The notes under the pieces are model-generated. The model saw only the letters and a program-made list of their open reading frames with translations. It made no database searches and was not told the DNA's origin. Made by a program: the position numbers and the translations under genes. Source: Ricinus communis (taxonomy: Eukaryota > Streptophyta > Magnoliopsida > Malpighiales > Euphorbiaceae). Taken from it: a DNA stretch of 64,000 nucleotides. The stretch's first letter is position 1, and each line of letters begins with the position of its first letter. Location of the stretch: the NCBI RefSeq assembly GCF_019578655.1, contig NC_063263.1:2418001-2482000 (forward strand), given 5' to 3'. Below are positions 45,791 through 57,879 of this stretch, in pieces.

Positions 45791-45939
45791 AAATTGTTTC
45801 TAATAAGAACAAGTTGGAGGAATATGCTACAGTCTCATTGATAAAGGAAATGAGTGCTATCCTATAAAAAAAAAAGCTACCTCCTAAGCTGAAGGATCCA
45901 GTGAGTTTTTCTATTCCTTGTTCTACTAGTGATATTAGT

Positions 45940-46496
45940 ATTAAAAATTGCTTGTGATATAGGTGCTAGTATTAATTTGATTCCTTTAGCACTTGTTAAA
46001 AAACTTGGTATAACTGAAATAAAACCAACCACTGTTTCATTGTAACTGGCTGATAAATCTATTAAATATCCTATAGGGATAGTTTAGAATTTGTTAGTAA
46101 AAGTGGGAAAGTTTTATTTGCATGCTGATTTTCTTGTTTTGGATATGGAAGATGACATAGATGTGTCCATAATCTTGGGTAGACTATTTTTAGCCATAGG
46201 AGGAACTTTGATAGATGTGTCAATGGGCAAGTTGATATTTAGGGTAGGGAGTGAAAAAGAAGAATTTGACATTATTAAAGCGTTAAAGAAATACTATTTT
46301 TACAATTGATATGATTGACCTTTTAGTTGAAACAATTTTTAGAAATGAATCATATCAAGAACTATTAAAGGCATGTCTAACATTAAGCCTGAATGAAATA
46401 AATGATAATGAGAAAATTATTGAGTGTGCTTTAAGGTTAAAGGAGGAGGGTGTTATAACTAAGAAGCATAATTTGAGATTAGAGAATCTTGGTTAA
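45940..46496 (+). pseudogene. Athila-like protease and start of pol (second element)
   Basis: The active site reads ACDIGASINLIPLALVKKLG from 45947. LADKSIKYPIGIV follows after one TAA (about 46045), then a TAG at 46086 and an open stretch 46091-46309 with FLVLDMEDDIDVSIILGR and LIDVSMGKL. 46311-46496 continues with the segment that normally precedes RT (ALRLKEEGV...). Pieces of the RT leader (LLSHPTSEFLGANGTSPVIIS) lie at 46550-46620, then pol stops. No RT catalytic motif is found. Confidence 0.8.
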
Positions 46497-46619
46497 GGAA
46501 AACCAAAACTAGATCACTCAATCAAAACATCACCTAAACTTGAATTTAAACAGCTCTTATCTCATCCTACATCTGAATTTTTAGGTGCCAATGGTACTTC
46601 TCCTGTAATTATTTCTACT

Positions 46620-48068
46620 TACTTAATTGTTACAGAAGAAGATAAATTGCTAAAAAAGAAAAAGAATGCTAATTCTTGAAATTTTTAAAGAATTGTTAGT
46701 AAGATGTGGAGGAAGAAGTTGAAAGAGCCACCTTGAATAAAGGAAAAGCTAGGCCAAAGTTAATGTATGGACTATAAACAAGCGCTTCTTAGGAGGCAGG
46801 CCAAATTTTTTTTTTAGTTTATTGAATTTCAGTATTGTTTTCTTTTAGTGTTTTTTTTTTTGCAGTATTTTCTTTATTTTTATAGGAATAGAATAAGGCA
46901 AGATGATAGTCCACTCAATCAATGGATCCTAAATCAAAAAAAAGTCTACACATGTGCAATTTGACGATGATTCTAAAGACAAGAAAGGATCAAATAATGA
47001 AGGTGGATGTACTTAAATCAGGAGACTTTCCTTCTCTTTTATTTGTGTATGATTGAACAATTTGACATTAGAAAAAATGTCAATATTAAGTGTGGGGAGA
47101 GAAATAAAGCTAAATATTTTGCTAAATTTTTAATTTTGTGATGTTTTATTTTATTTTGTGTCGTTTTATTTTATTTTTAAGTATCTTATCTATTACTCGG
47201 ATTCTTTCTTGATTAATTCCCTTGAAAATCTATGACGAACATATTGTAGCCAACTTTTGATCTAGAAGGTTGATACAATTTTCCATCATTATGTAGAATT
47301 TAAGTCTTATAACTATTGCACATAAGACCTTGGCATGATTAATATAGGTAGCTGAGAAAATTACAAGTTATTATTTTATCAATTTTCTTGGAAAATTAAT
47401 TGTTGTTTTGTGCTTTTGTCTCTATTTATTGTTATTGATTGAATGAGATTTTGAGTTAAATTTATACTCCACTAGTATTTAGTCGCTTAATAACCATGAG
47501 TCTTCATCATAAATATTGATCTTCGCATCAAATGGTGATCGATCATTATGAGTAAGCAAAATTTTTTAATATTGTTATACGCTGAGTAACCGGGTGCTTT
47601 CATCAAAAGTGTTAATATTCGCATCAAAAGGCTATGAACGACTATAGAAAAGAAATGTGTTTATTTAAAGTGAAATAAACAATTACTCAAAAGGAGGAAT
47701 GAAGAAAAAGAAAGAGAAAAAAATAGTATAAAGTTAAAAATCTCTTAGGTGAAAATTGAAAAACATGAGTAAATGATGATATTGAGGACCTAGGCAATTG
47801 TGAAGAATGATTTCATAAGTAGTTCAATCAAATTTTTGTGTTGAATGTGCTTTAAGATTTCACACACACACTTGGAGCTCAATTGATTGTTAAACCTGAA
47901 TTGGATAATTATCTCCACTTTTCTTGTCCAATTGTTGGTTGGCAATTATGAGATTGCTATTCTTGGAAATTGGTCAAATAAGAATTTTTGAGTAATGTTT
48001 AGAGTTATTTTAGTTTTGTAGGTAGTTATTACTTGAGGACAAGTAACAATTCAAGTATGGAGGAGTTT
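46620..48068 (+). other. 3' non-coding region of the second Athila-like element
   Basis: It contains the conserved TTTGACATTAG...AATGTCAATATTAAGTGTGG segment (about 47060-47095), equivalent to 34492-34520 of the first element, and repeated short GAGTAACCGGGTG/CTTAATAACCATGAG-like passages. No gene. Confidence 0.65.
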
Positions 48069-48142
48069 GATAACTCTATTTTATAAGCATATAATTATGG
48101 TATTATGGTGTGTTTATTAGGCAATATTCTTATAATTCATAG
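48069..48142 (+). repeat. 3' LTR of second Athila-like element, left part
   Basis: Starts TGATAACTCTATTTTATAAG after GGAGTT and is interrupted at 48142 by the solo LTR. It resumes after the duplicated CATAG at 51080. Confidence 0.75.
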
Positions 48143-48364
48143 TGTAATACCCGAAATTTTCTTTTTAATAATAATAATAATAATATTATTATTAGTAATA
48201 ACTAATAACGAGTTTTTTATTTAATTTAATTTAGCTTTATTTTGAGTAATTGAATTGTGATGATTTAAAATAGAATTTCAATGCTAGATAAAAATAAAGG
48301 GAGTTATTTTCTATATCTAATTAGTTTGATTTTTAAGAAATTAATTAAGTAAATTCTTTAGAGG

Positions 48365-48414
<50 letters not shown>

Positions 48415-51075
48415 TAGATATGTCACATTTAATTTTCTCCCAATATGAATATATGAATTAAATACTATATTTAAAAGTTATGAAAGAAATAGTAAATAAT
48501 ATTTTTATGAAAGAATTTATTAGGGAATAGCAAATTTTATTTAGCAAATGGTGTTGGATCAAATTGGAAAATAATCGACAAATTGATTATTTAAGTTAAT
48601 TAAGTGTTAGGATTAATTTGATAATTAATTATAAAATAAGGTCTAAAAGTATAATTTCTTTAATATAGAGTTTAAATGAGAATTTTCATGGTTGGTATTT
48701 TTATAATTAAATATATCGGTAAGGGCATTTTAGTAATTTCACCATTAAAAGCAAGGGTAGTTAAGTAATTTTCTATTTTTAATAATTGTAATTTGACCTA
48801 AATTAAGTAGTTAGGGGCTTAATTGAAATGCTGAAGGAAAGCTGGAGGGTTAAACAAGAATTTTATAAGGAGTAATAGTTAGTAATTTAAAAGAATGAGG
48901 GATCTAAATGGTTATTGAGTAAAAGTTGAGGGACTAATTAGCGATAAAGAAAAGAAAGAAAAGAGAAAGAGAAATCGGGGAAGAAGAAGAAGAAGAGTGG
49001 GAGGAGGAGAGCTTGGCGGCTGCCGTCCATGGCAGGTAGAGGAGGAAGGCGTCGGAGGTGCGTTAGAGTCCGGTCGGCGTTGAGAAAGTGCAGCACCGAC
49101 ACAAAGGTGTGGCGAAGAGAGTAAGAAACGGCCACAGCGGTTCGGTGCCGTTCATGGCGTATCCGTCTGTGTAGCAGCTACTTGTGGTTGCGATCGACTA
49201 GTCGAAGAGTGGGCTTCCTTTTGGGAGCAGCAAGACGCAAATGGTGGCCGGAGGAGGAAAATCCGATGAGGTAATTAGTGTAGGGGTAGCCGGGATTTAG
49301 GCTTTTTTCGGCCATCTCCAACGAGCTTCGGCCGATCAAAGGGCATATCCAGAATCCCCTCAGCTCAAGCTTCCCAATGGTACTAGTTTTGTAGCGATCA
49401 GACTCCAATTGAAAATCGACGGCCGAGATCGTCTGTGAATTTCTTCGGATGATCAGGGGTCAGATTAGAGGATCGGGTGCTGGAATCATCATCTGCGCGT
49501 TGTCTCGAGTCCGTAGGCGCACTCGGATCATCGATTGGACTTCGGTAGCTGGAGGGGAGTCGACCGATTGATCAAGCGTCTCGGTAATTCTCTAGTCGTT
49601 GATTTTTAGAGATTGTTAATTAAAATTTATTTGATTAATTATTGTGTTGGACACTAAAAAATTATATGATGATTTTTTTGTTAAAATAGTGGTAGGTCTG
49701 ACCATCTGCCAATAGTTATGATCCGTGCCGTGTTGCAAAGTCGAAAAAAATGATGTAGTTTTGGTGGCCCGACTCCCGTTAATTAATTGTTGAATACTAA
49801 AAGTATTTCTGGCAGGTCCTGGACCTGTTATACCGAGAGTAAACAGTTGTCCCGACTCCCGCTAAATTTTTGGTAGAATTTATTCAAGTCGAAATTCTTA
49901 GAAAGTCAGTTCTAGGAGTCTAAGCCTAGGGTTATTTATTAAATGTTTTACTTTTATTGATTGAATTGTTCCTATAAAATAGATAATCCATCGTTTCAAC
50001 TCGCTCCACCCGAAGCTTAGGAGTAGAGTAAGGAGGTTATTAGAGCTGTGAGTTAAAGTCATATATCTGCTGTACATGTGTCATGCTAAAATTTTATTTA
50101 GCAGTTCTGATTAAATGATTTAAGATTTAAATAATTTATTTAATTACTATTCATATTTATATTATTTTCTACATCATTGACGTTATGTTTACATATTGAC
50201 TCGAGATGAGACGATAGTAGAACATGCCACCTAATGGGTTGCATCAGGACCGCGTGCACACCGGTATGAATCTGAGACAGGTATTAAAAGAATGATTTAG
50301 GACTTGCCCTGGTAGAGTTCAACTCTCTAGGCTGTATAGAGTATGATTGTCGGAGTAAAGGTACTTGGTCGAGCATTATTTTCTGGGCACCAGCTTTATT
50401 GGAAATTAAGTGATCAGACTGGATTTAAGGATCCTGGTTGAGCTCTGTTCTCTAGACGCCAGTCTTATTGGAGTGAGAGAACCGAAAGGCTAAGGCTGTT
50501 AGTATTGGGAGTTAAGATTCTGCTGAGGTACTCGCTCCGTAGTATGTAAAATTTATTTTATAAAAGCATGGCATGGCACGTATATTTGCATGACTTAGTA
50601 TTTTATTTTGATTAAACAAATGTTTTATTGAAATAATTGTATTCTTTTTTGGATATATGATTTTAACTCACTCTCGAGACTGATAGTTTGAAATTTAACT
50701 GTTTTTCAATTGTTTGTTAGTTTCCTACAGTTATTTTTCTCTAGCAGCTCGACTTCCTTCATCTTCGGATTTAATATAGCTGATTTTATTGGTATGTTGG
50801 ATTTTTAAAATTCTAGATTCTCCGCAGTAGAAATTTCAGGCTTCTCATTTTGTAATTTCATGTAAATTCAGGTCTTACCTAATTATGCTGGCAGACCGAA
50901 TTAAATATGTAGTATCTGACGGTTAAAGGTTACTTATGGAATATTGCAATATGGATAGAGTCCAGATTACAATTTGTTTGAGTTAGTGAATGGTCAAGCT
51001 TGCTACGGGTTTCGGTGATCTTACGCCTACACATTCCCTAGTGCCGGTCACAGGCCCATAGATCAGGTCGTGATA
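48143..51075 (+). mobile_element. Solo LTR nested in the gypsy 3' LTR
   Basis: Begins TGTAATACCCGAAATTTTC and ends GGTCGTGATA; the related family end is GTCGTGACA, so the final C to T change is likely a mutation. It is flanked by a perfect 5-bp target-site duplication CATAG (48138-48142 and 51076-51080). At 2933 bp it aligns in reverse with the solo LTR 23029-25216. It contains an (AT)n run at 48370-48411 and a GC-richer part at 49000-49600, where open frames on both strands are not genes. No internal retrotransposon sequence is present. Confidence 0.9.
48370..48411. repeat. (AT)n microsatellite
   Basis: About 21 AT units inside the solo LTR. The equivalent place in the other solo LTR (about 24985-24998) has only a short TA run, so it expanded after the copies diverged. 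Confidence 0.95.
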
Positions 51076-51080
51076 CATAG

Positions 51081-52646
51081 AGTTTTAATATGATTTTAGT
51101 TACTTAATTGTTATTTATTTGTTTTGAAGATATTTTGGCAATATCAAGAAAATCTGAAACCTTTTTTGAATATAAATCGACTTGGATTGATTTAGGAGAG
51201 TGTCAAATATTAGAGAAGTGACTTGAGTCACAAAAATTGAAGTTTTAAGTTGAACCAGCTCACCAACCGATTCAAAGGAAGCAATTGGATCAGAACTAGT
51301 CGAAGAACCAATTGAACCTTAAAGAAAACTTGACCTTCTGTTGTGAACCGGTTCTATGATCGGATCAGGTGCTTAAAAAGGATCATGACTGGATGGAGAA
51401 CTAGTTCATATCGAGAAAGGAGTTTATGAAGAAAATGACGAATTTTAGCATTGTTCGCATTAGCTTCGTTGAGATTTTTTGTGATCGTAAAGGTCTAGAA
51501 TTAAAAAGTAGTTTTCATCAACTTTGTAGAGAACTTCCTAAGCTATAATGCTTGTGAAAAGTTCAACTTCATATTAGATTTTTAAGGATGAGAAGACTTG
51601 GATCGAAGTTAGATATTGTGCTGTCCGTTTCTATTTAGGTCAACCTCGGTTTTTGGGCCTTATCTAGAGCTATAGAGGTCTAAAATAATATACTTTTCAA
51701 GGGCCACAACTCTTATAAAGAAACCAAGTCCAAATTCGATTTCTATAAGGTCCTACAATAGTCCGCAATGTAAAAAAATAGAAAAAGATATATTTAAGAG
51801 TTATGTTTAATTTTTCTTTTTGTATTTGCCCTATAAATACATTATTATAACTTAGGGTTAGGGGTGATTATTAGTTTTAGAGAGAACAACACTTTTTAGA
51901 GAGAGGAAATGGAGATTGCTACAAGATTGAAATAAGATTTCATAATTCTTTTGAGATTAAAGTAGTGTTTTCTCTAACTCCTAATCTTCATTATGCTTTT
52001 TTAGTTATTTATTGTGTTTATTATTTATCTAGTATGAGTAACTAATCTCTCTACTAGAGTGAAGGATGTAGTTTAATGGATTTTTGATTGGATTTAAATG
52101 ATAATTCTCTTTAGTTCTTGATTTAATCTTCTTGTGCTTATTGTGAATATTGTGATTGATCACCATAGTATTTTATTCTAGGGTTTGTATGATGGACTGA
52201 AAGTAGATCTAGAGCTAGAAGGTTACATATCGTGATTTTAGATAAAGAAATATACCTAATAAACTATGATGCTTGAATTATTGCTTAACGGGTTTGATTA
52301 TGTTTATTACCCTTGAGAATGAGTGATATCTTAATTGAACATATTCTAATAGCTTAAAAGAGTATTGGAATATCTTAGGAACAACTGCATTTAAGAATTG
52401 AAATTTTGATTTGACTTCCATGATGATTGCCATTAAATGAAATATGGATCTCTAGTGTTTTTAACTATTAGACTTTCATCATTTTTATTAATTTCTTTTA
52501 TTATTTCAATTCCTAATCTTTACAATTTAATTCTTTTAGCTTACACAGGTTTTTACTAAATATCAATTGAGTTGTCGATGTGGAATCGACCTTGATTCAC
52601 TATTCTATACTACAATTACCCTGTACACTTGCAAGTGATGGTTTTT
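51081..52646 (+). repeat. 3' LTR of second Athila-like element, right part
   Basis: The remainder of the split LTR. Its last 370 bp parallel 44424-44797 (shared TTTAAGAATTG, CCATTAAATGAAAT, TTTAGCTTACACA and GTACACTTGCA). A TATA-like region and Leu/Lys-poor open frames were seen but nothing coding. Confidence 0.8.
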
Positions 52647-52828
52647 AGCGACCAAAGTTATAAGTCTAAGACAAAAGGATTTAAGGATCTTGTAAGGCGG
52701 ATGTCTTGGGTTGTTAGATTATGTTATGGGTTTAGGCTTATTAGTAATTAAGTATGTTAGAGTTAAGTCAACCCACTTTGATCGTTAACATTAAAAATAA
52801 CTTTGACCATTGATTTTTTGGGTTGACT

Positions 52829-52880
<52 letters not shown>
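52829..52880. repeat. (AT)n microsatellite
   Basis: About 25 units with one ACAT interruption near 52838, roughly 180 bp beyond the end of the gypsy element. Confidence 0.95.
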
Positions 52881-52884
<4 letters not shown>

Positions 52885-53379
52885 CATCTCTTATGAAAAT
52901 TAATTTAATTTTACAATATAATTGGTTGTGTGCATGTAACTGATGTGAATATTTATCGTCTCAAAAGAAGGTTAATATTTAACAGAATTGCTTATGCGCA
53001 TGTAGTAATAAAATTGTGATGGCTTTTTAATTTTTCATGTGAGTAATAAATCGCTTGAAAGAAAGATTTATTATTTGATATGTTCTTATCATTAATATTT
53101 GATTATTGAACCATGATATCACTTAGAAGTCAATATTTTTATTTAAAGACAAAATATTAATAGAGTTCGAGTATCTTAAGATGGAATCTATCTTATTTGA
53201 ATTAATTATTATTTTGAGACTTATGTAAGCTTGTTTTGTTTGTTGTTCTCTATTCAATTATGAATTTTCCTATTAATATGATTGCAACCATATTCTTATA
53301 TTGAAAAACATTAACTACAAATTATAAAAAAAAAATCTATTAATACTCCTTGTGGTCATGAATCTGAACCTTGCTTTAA
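52881..53379. other. Intergenic DNA, no gene seen
   Basis: AT-rich sequence with no recognisable motif. Confidence 0.6.
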
Positions 53380-54260
53380 GGATTGATCCTCATACACTCT
53401 TACTAATAATAGTACCTCTAATCAAAAGAGGGATGTGAGAAGATGGGAAAGATCGAATTGCATATGTATGATAATCAAGAACAAGGCCATTCTAGAGGCA
53501 TTTAGGAGTACAATATCTTAACAGATAAAAATGGCTAAGTATTTCCCTTTGGACATTGAAAAAAGATTTGTCATTAAAAGAAAGGTTTAACAAGTCTAAT
53601 TTCAATAAGGTATAATAGTAAAGATAATATTAAGGAGTACGTTATGGATATGTCTTTTCTTGCTTCAAAGTTAAAAGCATTTAAAAGCTAGAACTTTTTA
53701 AGGACTTATTAGTACATTTCATTTGGAAATCACTTCTAGTATAGTTTATTTAGTTTAAAGTGAGCTACAATTGTCAGAAAGAGATTGGTCTCTACTGAGC
53801 TCATCTCAAAACTGTATTCAGAAAGAGAAAAAGTTGAACCAAGATATGACAGAGAGTACTCACTTAGCCTTAATCTTTAAAGATAAGGGTAAGGGAAGAA
53901 AAATTAAAAAGGATATGGAAGCTGCAAATGGAACAACTAAAAAGTACAATAAAAGAAGTTGGATAAACCATAATGCATTAATTGTTTACTCTATGGAACT
54001 AAAGGGCTTAAGAATAAGCAATGCACCATTATCATGCATGGTGTGCTAAAGAAGGTATGCCTTTAATGTTCTCAGACTAATTTAACTAGCGGTTTCTTTT
54101 ATGTTCTCAGACTAATTTAACTAGCGGTTTTAAGGCACATGTAGTGGATAGATTTTGGTGTAGCAATCACAACAGTGTGTTTTGTAAGGTTAATTGAATT
54201 GTTGAGAGCCAAGTGGTGGTGAAAGGTACATTTATGTAGGTGATGACTAAACCTGTTCAA
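53380..54260 (+). pseudogene. Copia gag and protease fragment (UBN2-type gag)
   Basis: The readable pieces follow gag order: AILEAFRSTIS, then the open stretch 53771-54049 with NQDMTESTHLALIFKDKGKGRK (compare the family's E.AHL...SKDKGK), then a degenerate knuckle CLLYGTKGLKNKQC (53983-54024). In the knuckle one Cys is Tyr and the His is Leu. TIIMHGVL-type sequence follows. Past a 35-bp duplication (54066-54132), a protease-start trace (GGERYIYVGDD, about 54215-54250) is followed by unrelated sequence. It is heavily frameshifted. Confidence 0.65.
54066..54132 (+). repeat. 35-bp tandem duplication
   Basis: ATGTTCTCAGACTAATTTAA starts at 54066 and again at 54101. It sits inside the copia gag-protease remnant. 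Confidence 0.9.
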
Positions 54261-55299
54261 AGTTCAGGTGTGGCTGGGACTTGGACCAGGCTTGGTCGGG
54301 TTATTACATTGTATTTTAGGCAGAATTTTATTTTTATTTCTACTTTGGACAAATCATATTATTCTTGTACATTCAAGAATGGAAAATTTAGTTTGTTTCA
54401 TGATTGAAAATTCATTAGTTTCGGTTCTTTGTTAGATTAAAATAATCTTTATTTAATTAACACAATAGCTTCATTTAATGAATTTGTCAATTAATTAAAT
54501 GAGTAACTAAAAGAAAATTAACCAATGAGATTTGATTGTGTTATGGCACAAGAGATTAGGTCATATATAGAAGAAGAATAAAGAGACTTGTATTAGATAA
54601 AATTCTAACACAAGATCTACTTCAATGGTAAATATAAAGCATACTCATATAATTCTTCAATTATAACCTATAGACAACTTATTAGAATGCTTGCAGGAAG
54701 CTAGAACACTATTGCTATATCTTTGGATTTGTTATCTGATTACCTGTTTACTTGTGTTTTGGTGCGTTTTGATATGTGTTTGATGTGTTGGGAGGAGTAC
54801 TCATTTTACAGTATGAAGTAATTACCAAAAACTTCATTTTCCTTAGAAAGGCTTCAATAATTAACCCTACCATAACTAGAGCCCATTGTACCATAAGCCT
54901 TGTGTTGCATTACCACCCCTAACATGTTGGGCAAGACTTGCCTTATTTGTTATACTATACGGCATGGAGTGTCACGTCGCAATAGGGTCATCCATATCAT
55001 AACATGGGACCTATAATACTATAAGATTTTTTTATAGTATGGAGGTTGGCATATGCACCACCAACCTCTATAGGCACACCAAACTTTTTTGGGTTTGTTT
55101 TGATGTTTGATCTTCAATAAAAGGTTGTTTTAGGTCTCCAAATTAAAGTGTTTGATTCTTTAAAAGCTATAGACATATGTGTCCATAAGGAGATTTTTGT
55201 AAAGACTTTATCTCTGAAGATGAGTATATTGATTTTTCTACATTTTATTGGCATTGATCAAGATCCTATTCTTGACTTTGTTTAAAACACGACAAATCA
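54261..55299. other. Sequence separating two copia fragments, no gene seen
   Basis: Non-coding. It has replaced the integrase region of the copia element and may itself be inserted DNA, but no terminal repeats were recognised. Confidence 0.45.
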
Positions 55300-55740
55300 A
55301 GAAAATATTGGAGAACACCCTATTCAAGGAATTATTCCAAAAGAACAAGCTGAAGCATCTCACGATCTTGTGTTGTTAAGGAGACCCATTAAAGAGAGTA
55401 AAAGTGCAATGCTAAATAATTACATTATATTTCTCCTTGAACATGAGGTAGAGATAAGAGTGATATAAGATGATCTATCAACTTCCATCAAGCATGAAAA
55501 ATTCTAACTCTAAGCAATGGATAAATGTTATGAATGAAGATATAAAGTCCATGAATGATAATGACGTATAGGACCTTGTCCTGTTGGCAAAATGAGAAAA
55601 ACCCATTGATTGCAATACCGAGATGGATTCAAGCGGCAATATGGAAAGATACAAGGCCTACCTAATTGCAAAGGGCTTTACATAGAAATAAAGCGTCAAT
55701 AATAAGTAGACTTCTCATTAGTCTCTTCCAATGACTTTTA
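55300..55740 (+). pseudogene. Copia integrase tail and reverse transcriptase start
   Basis: Motifs in order: LRRPIKESKSAMLNNYI (about 55376-55425; family LRRS.R....P..Y), then AMDKCYE-type sequence, then RYKAYLIAKGFT (about 55649-55684; family RYKARLVAKGF.Q). The order and spacing match the linker before copia RT and the first RT block. Stops and small deletions occur between motifs. It probably belongs to the same element as 53380-54260. Confidence 0.75.
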
Positions 55741-57390
55741 AAATTATGTTGGGTTTAAGGATCAAACACATATAGAAATAAAAATAAAATTTCCCAAAAA
55801 CCACCAAAATCAACGCGATTAACTAAATCAATTAGGATTCAGATATTTACCGATTGTAGAAAGTTCAAAAACTTTTAAGATGAACATGAAAGACATCTGA
55901 ATCGGAATTGTATGAACAAGCATGAACAAATAACATTATTTTTAGATTTAAAGTGTTGTATCATGAATTAACACACCCTACTGGTATCCATATGAACGAA
56001 TTCGTCTTCACGAGATAGTGTGCTAGCACTAGGTTTTTCTCTCCGTATGTTTTTTTGTGTGTTTTTCTCAAAACATATATGATCTATTTTTAGTAATAAT
56101 CAATTACTAAAAGTAGGATTTCTTTTTAAATCTCTCTTCTATAAAGATATATTTAAAATATCTCAATAACATCCTTAACAGTTAAAGATATTTTAGTTTA
56201 AATTAGATTTTATCTAATAAGAACTTATTTAAATATTAAATAATATTTATCTTATTTCATAAGATAAAATTATACCTTGAGAGGAATTTCACATTAAATT
56301 TACTTGTGATTTTTATATAACTCAATAAATATTGATAATATCTAATTTATTGAACTTAGAAAATTCCAATTCATTGAACCTGGAAATTTTTTAGTAACGA
56401 CGAATCTTGATAAAATAAATCCCACATATGCATTTTAAGATCATTCAAATGTACAACCATCTAGGCTCATTTGACATTGGTAGTAGGTCTAGAGCCTAAT
56501 TCTGGCCAATAAGTTATAAATGGCCTATAACAAGACATTATTACTACATAAGTTAAATGAAACTCAATGATCTAACGCAATCTAATTAACAACATAATGT
56601 TATAGTCCTTTTGTCACACGATATCTTTGTTAAGCGTAAGGCAATTTTATTTGTATATAGCTTAATCAAACTATTTTTCTACTCTTAAGCAGATTGATTA
56701 ATTAAATGATAATGATATATCTTATCAATTTATTGAGCATGACCATATATTTTTCTCAGTCTTACTTACTTAGGAGCCCACAAATATCTCTCTAAATAAT
56801 GAGAGTAAAAGACCCATTCTGAATTACTCATTCTCTACATGATTTATTTTATTTTTAATCACATCTTCACTATCATCCTATTAAAGATAATGTTTTACTA
56901 TATGTGAGCATGGCTTTTCAGGGCCGGTCCCAAGCAATGATGCAACCTCATCACCAAGTCAAGAATATGTTCTTTGCACTAGGCCCATCTGAAAATAATC
57001 CATTCAGTTGAGAGTCCTAAGAGATTACGAAAGGCCTTAAGACCATTTAGAGAAAGAGTCACCACCCGATGAGATCAAGACATGTTCAGGAGTGAAGATG
57101 ACTTGTGGAGAGCCTAAGTTTCCTCCTTCCTAAAATTAAAGATTCTAAGTTTGAAAAGTTATGTACAAAAGGAGAAGGTTTATGAAAGCACCCATATCCG
57201 CATAGGTTGTGATGCTTAACCTCCATTAAAATTATGAGCCTTTGCCTAGCCTAATAATATTATCTTAACCAATTTTAGCCTATATTCTTTTTATTCATCA
57301 ACTTTTTTTATCATTTTAGCATATGTGAGGTGAGCAAATAAGGGACTAACACAAGGCAAAGGTATTTGAGTACGTTGACTATTCCTAGAA
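55741..57390. other. Unclassified repetitive-looking DNA, no gene seen
   Basis: It starts at TGTTGGGTTTAAGG (55749), which could be an LTR start beside the copia fragment, but no end or second copy was found. No coding motif is seen. Confidence 0.4.
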
Positions 57391-57476
57391 GGGAGGTAAT
57401 TGGTGCCTTTGCTAGTCCTAGCCGGGAGGTAATTGGTGCCTTTGCTAGTCCTAGCCGGGAGGTACTTTAGTGCCCT
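57391..57476. repeat. 33-bp tandem repeat, about 2.6 copies
   Basis: Units start GGGAGGTAATTGGTGCCTTT at 57391 and 57424, and a partial GGGAGGTACTTT unit follows at 57457. A diverged part unit precedes at about 57375. Confidence 0.9.
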
Positions 57477-57661
57477 AGGTTTTATCTTTGCATGCTCTGG
57501 TGGTCAAACCATTTTGCAATTTTTGTTAGCCTTATTCCAGATGACGGATTCATTTTATCCTTAGCATTTGAGGCGAACACATAGTGAAACACGAAAGCTT
57601 ACTTTAGTAAGCTTTTTTTTATTTTATATAGGCATATGGTATGATCACAAAAATTACTAAG

Positions 57662-57731
57662 TCAAATTACACACTAGTCTTAATTCATTAATTCAATCAA
57701 ATTACATACTAGTCTTAATTCATTAATATGC
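57662..57731. repeat. 35-bp tandem duplication
   Basis: TCAAATTACACACTAGTCTT starts at 57662 and recurs at 57697 with one change. About 60 bp further on, ATCTTACTAAATAAA...TTAATTAAT is also duplicated (57779 and 57823). Confidence 0.9.
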
Positions 57732-57879
57732 CAAGTATATTAAGCAACTATGGCCAATTTAGAATAATTGTTCTATTTATCTTACTAAATAAATACTTTA
57801 ATTAATATTCAAGAAATCAATTATCTTATTAAATAAACACTTTAATTAATAGCAATGTAAGATAATGATCTAGGCATAC

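Larger units (their letters stand above)
44424..52650 (+). mobile_element. Second Athila-like gypsy element, with a nested solo LTR
   Basis: The 5' LTR is truncated (44424 to about 44797), a tRNA-Asp-type primer site follows at 44800, then gag, protease and the conserved 3' non-coding region. The 3' LTR starts at about 48069 (TGATAACTCTATT) and is split by a 2.9-kb solo LTR at 48143-51075, resuming at 51081 and ending at about 52646. The last 370 bp of both LTRs match closely (44424-44797 with 52276-52646). RT, RNase H and integrase are absent, as in the 29953-36812 element. The conserved pre-LTR text TTACTTGAGGACAAGTAA is present at about 48027. The coding parts contain stops. Confidence 0.85.

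Noticed and set aside
48370..48411. AT run as a matrix-attachment or origin site
   Set aside because: A plain microsatellite inside an LTR; nothing else supports such a role.
49178..49408. Minus-strand ORF in GC-richer sequence
   Set aside because: Inside the solo LTR; the other LTR copy does not preserve the frame.
57391..57731. Possible CRISPR-like array
   Set aside because: Repeats are contiguous tandem copies without unique spacers, and the genome is a plant's.
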